A stretch of 64,000 bases of DNA, from NCBI GenBank assembly GCA_021234535.1, contig CM037850.1, positions 1,054,001 through 1,118,000 on the forward strand, written 5' to 3'. Below are positions 54,391 to 64,000 of the stretch, one piece after another; the stretch's first letter is position 1; every line of letters starts with the position of its first letter. Position numbers and translations under genes: made by a program. The stretch comes from Stichopus chloronotus (taxonomy: Eukaryota; Echinodermata; Holothuroidea; Aspidochirotida; Stichopodidae). The notes under the pieces were generated by a model. That model saw only the letters and a list, made by a program, of their open reading frames with translations. It was not told the origin of the DNA and did no database searches.

Positions 54391-54649
54391 ATGACCAAAA
54401 TTACGACCAAGTTAATCTCACCAATGATGGATATGTCTATATTGGGAATCGCCATTTCGACACAGGATTCAACTTAAATGAGTACAAGAGGGCGCTCTAT
54501 GGCCGACTCTTCTCACCAAATGTCGGAGCGGAGAGTGACAGCGTCTGTGTTTTGCCAAAGATTTCGTCACCAGATGATCTCTGTCCTGAGACCGTGAAGT
54601 GGAACTGCAGTTTGACGCCAGTGTTTTCCTTCTTCAACAAAACTTCAAA
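54391..54649 (+). CDS. Second recognised coding exon (residues 85-170): luminal Cys/N-glycan region
   Basis: The exon follows a pyrimidine-rich acceptor (ctttttgcag) and ends at a consensus donor (GTAAGT at 54650). It starts in phase 1, matching the 15198-15450 exon, and leaves two bases (phase 2). It encodes a hydrophilic luminal segment with three N-glycosylation sequons (Asn93-Leu-Thr, Asn156-Cys-Ser, Asn167-Lys-Thr) and three cysteines (137, 149, 157). The stretch around Cys137 (DSVCVLPKISSPDD) resembles the conserved Cys-x-x-Pro segment near the N-terminus of metazoan DUF229 proteins, which carry a sulfatase-like fold further C-terminal. That resemblance is from memory of the family and was not tested by alignment. 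The frame stays open upstream into intron sequence to an ATG at 54315, so an alternative first exon cannot be excluded. Intermediate phase 1-1 exons in the 39 kb intron are also possible. Confidence 0.78.
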
Positions 54650-55430
54650 GTAAGTCTTAATTTTTGCTTCACTGCTCACCTATTTATCTCAACACAACAA
54701 CTGCACTCCCAACTTCGGACTTGCACAATCCTGGCAGTTAGGATGACAGAATGGGAACGTGTTAAGGCTGGATTGCACCAGAGGGTGAGGCAGTGTTAAA
54801 GGTTATGTATGTCACACTGACTTAATTTTGCATGGTTAGATGGAAGTGCAGTTGTGTTGTTGAGACAGGTGAGTGAGTCATTTGCAAATAACCAAACAAG
54901 GTAGCTTGTATTTGAATAATTGTGACAGTGATGTCAAAAGAGCAGCTGCACATTGTTACCTAGATAATTTGCTAGATATATTAGACCTATGAAATCTGGG
55001 CAGGATGATGAAAGTGTTGTCACTGCAACTGCTACAACTAATAATGTTTGAAACATTCATGATATTGGTTTTAGGAGTTGAAATAGATTTCAGGTGATAA
55101 ACTGGAGTCATTCTAATTAAAGGATCCCCATGTCATGAGCTAAATTGTAAAAAAAAAAACAATTGGCACATTAAAGTTGTATTTCTATGATAGAAATTTG
55201 GAATCTGGGTCATAAAATGCTGTCCAGGTACCTGGGTACCTGGGATATCCATGAAAACACCATAGGTGATATCACCTTTAATTATGATCAGTCACCCTCA
55301 CATAATTTTCAATCATTGGTAACACCTTTTTTTGCCTCATGCTGAATTTAATGTTTAGAGGACACATTCCATGGACTATACTTGTAAGCTGCTGAATTCA
55401 TTCAGTTCCACGTTGCCATTCACACTTCAG
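54650..55430 (+). other. Intron 2 (781 bp)
   Basis: Bounded by GTAAGT and CACTTCAG, in phase 2 on both sides. It contains an A-run near 55150 and a small palindromic cluster, CCAGGTACCTGG, at 55224-55235 followed by a repeated GTACCTGG. No other feature was seen. Confidence 0.7.
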
Positions 55431-55607
55431 GAAACTTCATGTCAACTGTGAGGGCGATTTCCGTGTTAACTCGGTGGACAGCACGGAGAAGGAAGAATTG
55501 GTCTCCCCAAACAGCTACCGGCTCCGACCAAAATGGAAACATTACGATGGGCCAACTGTAATTGATGTGGAGACGGAGTTTGTAGATGTCGGCTGTAAGC
55601 TAGGAGG
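55431..55607 (+). CDS. Third recognised coding exon (residues 171-229), continues beyond
   Basis: The acceptor cacacttcag precedes the exon, and the donor GTAAGC begins at 55608. The first G completes the Lys171 codon split across intron 2, and the frame then stays open for 58 codons, leaving GG of a Gly codon (phase 2). The segment adds cysteines 177 and 226 and contains many charged residues, with no membrane segment. The pattern of a Cys shortly after the sequon region and another after an acidic Phe-Val stretch (EFVDVGC) is compatible with the N-terminal DUF229 region. No stop codon and no confident following exon were found before the window ends, so the protein is a partial N-terminal fragment. 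DUF229 proteins usually exceed 500 residues, so the catalytic part would still be missing. Confidence 0.78.
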
Positions 55608-58600
55608 GTAAGCAAATAAGAGATTTAAAAATGAATACTGAATGAACGCTGCCGATTCTACAAAATCTGTCGCACTCAGTACTTTCGTGTCTTTGATCAT
55701 GTTTTGTGTAAATACTTTCAGGGGAGAGTATTATGTTCTTTGCGGGTCGGTGTGAACAATCTTGAACAACACTGTTAAGGTTTGTTTGCTTGTTAATGCG
55801 AGGCCATATGTTAGATCTGGCAGTGATCCCTCAATTAGACCGAAGAATTAAGTCTGTCATGATGTTAGACTTATGATAACTGCTTGTGCAACTGATTTGT
55901 ACTTTCCTACCCATTGTTTCTAGCAGCTATGCAGTTCTCATATGAAGAACAATGAAGTACAAATGTAACATACAGCAGAGAAGTATCTAAGCATCCAACT
56001 AGGCTAATTAGGTGAATACCTAGGTGAAACAGTTACAGTTATGATACACTGACAAGTAAAGGTGTTCTTCAATGAAAGGAAACAATTTTTCATTGCATTT
56101 CAATTCAAACCCCATGCCAATATTTTATTCCTAATTACTCAAGATATTGCTGCTAGAAGATGCTACACCCCAACACAGATTGCAAAGTATGGACTGTTGT
56201 GATTCTGCCACACAAGGGCTTCATTAGTATCACACTGCGCATTATTACCAATATGAATTAGTTGTGAATTTAAGCTGAAAATGGAGCTCAATCATGGCCT
56301 TTCATGCTACATTGAAACCCACAGACCTACAGTATGGTAAACATGATCAATAAAGACACTCTAGAAATACACTTATAGTTTCCCCTTGCTCACACTTACG
56401 CATTGTTTGACTTTGTGCAATATATGCATCTGAATTCAGTTCGCTCCCTTTAAGCCTAGGCTCCCCCTCTTTGGGGAAGCAGTCCCCTGACATGTTCATT
56501 ATCAGAAACAATCAGGTACTGATGTAAATCTGCCGCTCCCCCAGGAATAACACTGACAATTATTTTACACCTATCAGAAATAATTCTGCAAGGGAAATTC
56601 AATTCATGTTATACATCGTTAGCATGCCCTACTGTATGTCCACAGTATGTGGCTGTGATGGTTGTTGTGGTCCATAAACAGATTGCCCCCCTTCCCTGCA
56701 TTCCCACCCCCATGACCCATCATATACAGGTCCTCCTTCTGGACCTGTTGTACCATTGACAGTTCTAACACCCTGCTACTGTAGGTTCCTGCATCTTGAA
56801 AGAGAGTAAGTTTGACCCTGACGTGAAGAATCTGCTGAAAGTTGTTATCTCAGGATAGACAATAACCACAGTGCTTTGGTGATCAATGCACCAATTAAAG
56901 TGCATACATGTGTGTGAGTGTGAGATGTGTCTACCTGTGAATGATGTGTTGATTTCCTCTATAACTGACAATTTTGTCTAGAATTATTTACAGGAAAACA
57001 TAAACTAATGGTGACAGACAGGATTGTTATTCTCTACAAATAACATAGTTATATCGTCGAATGGACTCATAAATTTGTTCCATAACGAGTTAAACCTTCA
57101 GACAATATCTGACAAATACTTTGACTTAATGAGGTCAGATCTTCATAATTTACAGCTACTGCAGGTAATAAACTTACCTCAGTAAACAATTTAATCCTCT
57201 CTTATTCGTATTGTTACCCAACAAATTGAAGGAGACTTCTAGAATTATCCTTACCGTAAACCATGCAAATTGGATGTCGTTGATTGTAAAGACAGGCTGT
57301 CTGTTTTAGGTGACCTGGGTTCGTCAACTTCAGGTAATGACTGGCAGACATTACTTGAGGGTTATAAAAGAAAAAAAAAGACGAAAATTGTTGTTTTCAC
57401 AGTTGGAGAGAATAATTCAAGATATCAGACATCGCAAATTGTTATTAATTGACAAAGAATTGCTTGAACAGCTAACAGATTGTTCCTCTTCAAGTTTTCC
57501 AAAAGTAATTTTAGCAAATTGTCTGACGACTGTTGATTTGACCGACAATAAAAGGAGATACTGAGAATAATCTTCAACAAGACACCTGGTCACCTACCTG
57601 CCGTGGGAAAATCTCATTTGCATTTTCCTTGAGAGCATTGCATTCAGAATGAGAAAAAAATTTATATTGTCAGTGCATTTCCTATCAGACTGTGTAAAGT
57701 CACGAAATCTTTGTGGGTTACTTGACTATTATTTACGACCTACCCGAAGAAAGGTTCATGCAAAAAAAAAAAATAAATAAATGTAGGCTTACATGTGACA
57801 TACCCTCTTAAATTGTATGTTTTGATGTGAACTACTTCTGGTAGGTCTCAGAACTTCCTGCTACGAGAGACAGTTTAATACCCTTGAGCGCTCACTTCAT
57901 TACAAAATCAGAGAGACATTTTGTCCTTTGAACGTTCCTCTCACTATACCAGCTTGTATGTGAACATCAGGCTCTGGCCATTATGATTTATGCAGGTCTG
58001 TGTGTTATGATGATTCTAGTATTGCAACTCTAGCAGTTGCCAATATACAGGAAGATAAGAAAAGAAATTAAAGTCAAATTTAGGATTTTTGGTGTTTGTA
58101 ATGCTAGTGTGTAGAAACCCTGGTGTACACTTGACCATGGTACAGTAGGTACTGTAAGCTCCTCTGTGCCACAATAATCAGGCCAACTTATATTTTCCCA
58201 GCCATTCATCCAAGATATTTTTGGGAGAAAGCAATACACTATAAATCATTTTATTCCAACACTGTAAATCTTTTTATTCAAACAGGGTATGGTCATGGAG
58301 TAAATACCCATAGCTTAAACCAATAAGCAAATACCAGACCTACTGTACGGTCTCTAACCCATGATTGCTGGTCTATAACCCATGATTGCCTTATTGAATT
58401 GGCCATTTGGCATTTGTGACCCCTCTTTGCCTCTAATTGCTTATTTTTGCAACTCCCCCTGACTTCAATCTTTATGATATGCTTACCTCTTCCCTTTCAT
58501 CACTTTGGTTTTGCCTGATTAAATTTTTCCCTTCCAATAGATCTATCAACATGTTGTGACCTAGCCCAACCAATTATGTGCTTAGCCTGTTCATGCTACT

Positions 58601-61600
58601 GGTCACAAAAGAAGCAGCAACTCAGGAATTTATCCAGGGTACCACTTAGGTTAAAGAAGCCCCTTATTGTTTTTAATGCACCTTTTCCAAATCTTTTCCA
58701 AATGTCACGTTTTCTCTACCTACTAGTGACATATGGTCAAAGCAGGAAGACACCCCTGTGTTGCAGACAAAGGAACTTTAATGACTTAGAAACTAACAAT
58801 TAAACATTGATTTTTTAAAATTCGTGACCAGACACCTTTTCACAATTAGTGCCCCTTTGTATGCGCGTAGTCAGTGCTTACCAGGGTTAAAAACTAAAAC
58901 ATTTTGACAGTTTTCATATTGGATGTGGAACTTGACTAGTTCTTGTGCCTTTCAAAATCCTCTTATTTTTATTGCTCAATGAATTTGCTACTTTATTAAA
59001 AGCAGTGGTCAGATTTTTAATGGCCACTGAATTAGGCCTTATTATTTATGTTTGACAAAATGTAGATATAATGCTCCTTAATTTCTTCCTTTGTTTAGTA
59101 TGATTTATTGTTTCTTTTCATGAGGTGTACACATATCATCCTATTGCAGACCATAAATGATGTGTTGGTTTTAGCTAAACTTTTAAAATTTCTTTATGAG
59201 GTACATATGAGCAGGGATAGGCCCATGTCGAGGTGTGCCTGGTGCTACTACCTCGCAATCATGTATTTCAACAGGCATTCGTCATCCAAAACAGACTCAA
59301 AATACCTGTCACTGTCTTTTTTAAACTCTGAACAAGAATATGATCCCTGAATCTTACATTCATGCCACTATACATTCAGGCTATCCCTGCAATATTGACA
59401 ATATACATTACACAGTGTCAGCTTCTTTTTGTTAACCCTATATATTTTGTCTCCTAATTAATCGAAGCCCCAAGCTTCGATTCTTGGATTTACTCAGCTC
59501 GTCATGTGAATTTTTTTCTCATTTTCACCTGCGTTGGTGCCCATTAATAGTTCTGTTATATGTTCCTGAGCACACGAGTATAATGGCATATTCAACAGGA
59601 AGGTGAACAGTGACGCAGACATTTCTATTGTTTTATTAAGTGCTAATCGCCATTTTAGCCTGCTTGCAAGACCCTTTGAATTTTATCATAGTGTGTAACA
59701 CTGTACCCTTTCGAAATATTACCGACTTTCACTCAGGGAAAATAGGGGATTTGATTGATTGCTTCAAGTCGTTTCCACCTACCCAGCATTCTGTTCATTG
59801 TAGCTTCAAATTGGTACTGACAGTGACATATGCAGCTAATGCGCAAGCTGCCCGGTAGTAGTGATGAGCACCATACTACGACCAACGATATATTAGTGCG
59901 ATCATTGTGTTCCTTCTTTTCACTTCACTACTTGAAGAAGTATCTTCAGTTTACCGCCAGAATCTGTTGCTGGCGGAGTTTATTAGGCCTAGCATTACCT
60001 GCATTACTCCCGCTTCAGTTTTCACAGAGTTTGTAGGTATATATATATGCAGGCATTACTTGGCATTTGTGAATTCACTGTGGTGGTGTTTCGTGTGCGT
60101 TCTCAGAGCCATACCTATAGGGGGCTCTTAGTGCGTGCCGTTATACCATCTAGGCCAGGCTTATTTGTTTGTGTTACAGTTTGTCAATCTCATTTTAGAT
60201 GTACGTATCTCGTAGCCTAAGCCACACGTGTTACTGTGCGGATCTGCAATCATGGGTGCAGCATATATGTTTACAGTCCCAATGGGCTTCGATGTACTTG
60301 CCTGCAAGTTCAATTCTTCTAGTTACTGAACTAAGTTTCACATTGGTAAATGATATTGATATTTTTGAAGGAAAAAATACATGCTTCCAAAATGAAACCA
60401 TCTGAGCATATGAAATTCTCAAATGTTCTTGAAATAAAGGTTATACATAAACCAAGGATTAACATAAGACAAATCATAGGATTTCATCTCTTGCTGTCAC
60501 AAATGTGCATACTTAGCTAATGTTTACTCATGATGAGCTGTGAAACACTAATTTGCCTGTAAATTTGTCAATCTTTGTCAGATTGAATGGACTTTGTGGC
60601 TCCTTTCAGCATTTTCAATGCTTAATGCACCCAATATGCCAATGTGTCATTTTCTTGTCACACGACCTTTAAGTGAACAATTAAGACCTGTAAGTTTAAT
60701 TGAGGAAGGACTTCAGGTGTTCGAATTACAAGTTGATTTCTCTTGAGGGATGTGCTGCTATTCCCATGGATTATTAGGCAGCACTCAGTCACCACCAGTT
60801 ATCGTATCCTGAGTTGATTTTTATCCTTCACAAAAGTGATAACTTATCTCTCTCATGCTGCTTCCCTCTCTGCTGTAAAGAATTTCTCTGAACATCTGTA
60901 TGCCAGTAAATTACCCATGACTTTGGTGTAGTACAGTATGCCAATTAATATGAACACATATATTACAGTACTCTGCACTCCACCTGCCTGTATGATGCAG
61001 GTCTGCCAGTTTGATGGTAATGTTAATAATCCCTTAGCTATGAATGTTGTTGTGCAATAATGGACTGTGGCACTCTAATTGTTTTTTTTTTTTGTGTTGC
61101 TTGGGTGATAAATTATTTGAAATAAATGCAGGGAAATATGTAGACCCCCTAGTGATCCTCATTTATTTAAACAAGCAATGAAGACAAATGTACAGCATTA
61201 CTGTATATGATTTTCATGAAAATTAAGAATCTGAGCAATTTTAAGACCCAAAACTTCCAGTATCAGTGATCCCACATTTCAGATGCAGACTGCCAGATTG
61301 AGAACCAGACGGTGAGGTTTTTTTTTTCCTTTTTTGAGGTGAGGGCTAACAATCATGCCAAGAGTGCATAGTAGCCGATGGGGGACGGACGGTGGATGGT
61401 TTCGAAACTTTTCGAAAAAGACATTCTTAAGATGCAAAATTTAGCTCATGCAATCACTACATACTCTAGAAATCAATTACCTAGCATTTTTTCAGCCAGA
61501 AATAAGCTTGATCTACATGGTTAATTTTTACTTTTACTTTCTCTGGAAATTATAGGAGGAGAAGGAGAGGGGAACTTTTACTCTCTTTGAACCGCACCTC

Positions 61601-64000
61601 CCTTCGTGGATCTGTAGCTTTGAATGAGAAAAATGTGAAGTTGAATTTTGTTGACTCAGAGAACTGGTTATTTGTTTGACGTATGCACTTTCAAACATAA
61701 ATATCGCAATTTCTTTCAGCAATTTATATGCCTTGATATGCTTCTTTTCAAAACTTTTGGTCATTTTGCAATTTTTAAAAGTGTATATGTATGGTAAGGT
61801 ATAGATGGAATCATAATGTAACTGTGACTGCAAAACTTCACTAGGTCTCGCATCATATAACATATTATATGAACTATGTAAGCCTGTCCAGTTTGTGCAA
61901 CTTAAAGTGATTGCGTGCGTAGGCAAAAAGTGAAAACATTGAAATTTCATCACCAAAACTTTGGTAAGGCTTTTAATTGCACCACTCAGACAATCTGGGA
62001 AAATAAATAGGTTTCAGTTGGATAATTGTTCCATTTGATTTCAAATTCTTCTAACATAACGACGGAAAGTGTAGAAGACGATAATGAAGTGTTTGACAGT
62101 TTTCGTTCAAATCAACGGTGTGCTACTTTGAACAAGCCACTGGGAAGTTTACTAGTACTGAATATTCAGTTGGTCAAAACAACTCAGGATCACTGACGCC
62201 TACAATGTTGTGATCAGTCTGAGGTTATTTGTTAATACAGTGCTTCCTTTCGCCAAATACTACAATTCCTGATACCGACCAAGGATCGACGAACTTGAGT
62301 AGTATGTTTTTGATACACCAGTGAGACCTGTACTGTTGCATATTCATTATGTAGGTGCTTATACTAAGAACCATTAATTTTCAAATATGATTTCCGTTTT
62401 CTTCTGTTTTTATGTCAAATCTGTTGCTTTCCAAAGTCGTAGCTGTCATTTTCCGTTATTGGAAGACATAGTCAGTCCATGCACAACCTTGCGTGTACAT
62501 TTAAAGAGAAAGAAAAAGTTAAGATCGAACATAATCTTATCTGTCCGGTTTTTCAGTGCACACAATCACTTTAACCTAAGTATGGAGGAATGATTATGGA
62601 GATCATTGGAAAGGCATTGAACGTTAACTAGTGAGAGAGATTACTTTGAATTGAACGATTATCACAAGTACAAATTTAAGCTTATTCGTATATAAGTTTA
62701 ATGTGTTAACCATTCAAATGCATACATAACCACTATCACATTCCAAGACAAGACCAACATTCAAATATTGACAGAACGTGAGCCAGGGAGCCTGGCAATG
62801 ATCGAGGTATGTCAAGAATCCGAATCAGTTTATATAACTTGGCTGCAGGCCTTCTCTGAAATGCTCTGGAATTACTTTTCACCTCTTAAATCGCCTTTGG
62901 TTATGTCCGTCATTAATGTCGTCAAATAAAATGTTAGCCAGGCAAGTTCAGCTTGTTGATTTACATGTATTCACAGGACTCTATTCAAAAGATAAATGGA
63001 ACTTCTGGTAGTTATAGATGTGAGAGGTGGATGAGGTTTCCACTGTTTATCCGAACAAAGTTATTTTCTGTCAGCAGCATGGCTGTATGGGGCCGGGGGA
63101 CCGGGGGGTGGCTGTCCCGAAATTGTCGAAAAGCTGCTAAGTTATGCGAAATATCCGTCTACAGACAGGCAAAATATATTGAAATAGGTTACACAGGTTC
63201 CCCATGAGTTGCCACCTAAATTTGATTTTTGAATGAAACCAGTGAGCTATTGAAATCACTGGATACTTCCATGACATAATACAGGGTGCAGTTATTTCAT
63301 GTGGAGAGCCTATGGTGTGAAAGGGTATTCAGAGTGAATAATATCACTCTGGTGAAATGTAAGATTCAGAACTTATTTCCAGATTTGCCCTGGTCTGTGC
63401 ACAAATTTATCCTTTGTTAGTTTCTGAACAGTAGTCCATAGATGTCCTATTAAGTTGTTGAATTTATGTGGCAGCCTATAGTGAAGATTTATTAAGTCTG
63501 GAGCAGACTTAAAAACTCCCCTGTATATGTCTGTATGTGTGAAGTCTTGCATCAGCTGAACCAAAAAACGAAGACAATCAGCCTTTATTTGGACGTTAAA
63601 AGGAAAAAGAGGAACAGAAAGGAGAGATTAGTGATGCATGATTGCACAGGTTTTGAAGAAATGACTTGTCATGAAGTACCCTATCTGGTTTCTTCACTCA
63701 ATTTTCAAGAGTTGAGACCTTACTCAGACCTTGAGTTTTAGATTTTCCAGGTTTGCCACAAATCACACTCCTCAGGAAGTAAGGAGTGTGGCACATACCT
63801 ATAGGTATGCTATTTATTAAACTGTAACACATTTATCTTAGCTCCCTTCTTTATCTAGGTGTGCAAAACATCGCGGCACTCCTTACAGTGAATTGAGGCG
63901 AGTGGTGGCGTGCAATCGCACTCGCACGCCTCAAATTTTAAGGTCTGCGTACTATTGACCTCATCGCGGCAGCATGTAGCCAAGACTGACTGATCTGTTT
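55608..64000 (+). other. Intron 3 and/or downstream DNA with no recognised exon
   Basis: It starts with the exon 3 donor. The next exon should begin in phase 2 (one base completing a Gly codon). I looked for pyrimidine-AG acceptors followed by an open frame and found only weak candidates (55722, 59987, 63376, 63860), none of them family-like. The region holds a dispersed repeat copy (60521-60672, minus), a T-run at about 61081-61094 and a hairpin at 63755-63794. A 140-codon minus frame (61534-61956) is unassigned. Confidence 0.4.
60521..60672 (-). repeat. Dispersed repeat family B, copy 2 (inverted)
   Basis: The reverse complement begins TTAAAGGTCGTGTGACAAG, runs through a conserved GTGTTTCACAGCTCATC block, and matches the 24703-24857 element in order and spacing. 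Located downstream of exon 3. Confidence 0.6.

Noticed and set aside
55722..55752. Very short candidate exon 4 after acceptor AATACTTTCAG
   Set aside because: The phase fits exon 3, but only ten codons precede a stop, no good donor follows, and the intron would be only 114 bp.
57310..57564. 84-codon plus-strand frame, Lys/Leu-rich
   Set aside because: It cannot be joined to exon 3 in phase (the plausible acceptor at 57309 gives an immediate stop), and no family was recognised.
61534..61956. 140-codon minus-strand frame downstream of exon 3
   Set aside because: No recognisable domain and ordinary AT-rich composition. It is long for chance but has no supporting evidence.

Overview
The window looks like a gene-poor stretch of an animal nuclear genome. 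It is AT-rich, has spliced coding segments with GT...AG borders, a very long intron, many minisatellites and homopolymers, and short dispersed repeats including a probable TTAA-flanked MITE. There are no bacterial-style operons. The repeat style and the type of gene fit a marine invertebrate, perhaps a deuterostome such as an echinoderm. That assignment is an impression from the sequence, not a demonstrated fact.

Only one gene can be supported, on the + strand. Its first coding exon (15198-15450) encodes a short basic tail and one hydrophobic signal-anchor. Two more coding exons lie 39 kb downstream at 54391-54649 and 55431-55607. The splice phases join exactly (1/1, then 2/2) and give 229 codons of an open, unfinished protein: a type II membrane or Golgi/secretory protein with a Cys-containing, N-glycosylatable luminal region. 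The Cys-x-Leu-Pro segment in exon 2 recalls the N-terminal part of metazoan DUF229 (sulfatase-like) proteins. That family call is tentative, because the catalytic region is not in the window or was not recognised.

Layout: 1-14.9 kb is upstream DNA with no recognised gene. It holds a MITE remnant, a degenerate tandem array carrying nuclear-receptor-type DR1 motifs (2.9-4.0 kb), a SINE-like dispersed repeat (4.8-5.06 kb), a CpG-richer block (5.4-5.8 kb), AT-rich and homopolymer tracts, and a second block of the DR1-bearing repeat (13.6-13.9 kb). 14.5-15.45 kb is the presumed promoter and 5' end of the gene. 15.45-54.39 kb is the giant intron, with two full-length MITE copies, a second SINE-like copy, minisatellites with units of about 24-30, 17, 78, 20 and 23 bp, a degenerate CATATG-rich repeat, several hairpins, and a CpG-richer block at 27.8-28.3 kb with a weak minus-strand two-exon reading frame. 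54.39-55.6 kb holds exons 2 and 3. 55.6-64 kb is intron or downstream DNA in which no further exon could be recognised.

I saw no tRNA, rRNA, CRISPR, reverse transcriptase or transposase. Nothing here makes a strong case for a new molecular system. The observations most worth following are the DR1-bearing repeat family, the full-length TTAA MITE family, the giant-intron gene structure, and the CpG-rich intronic block.
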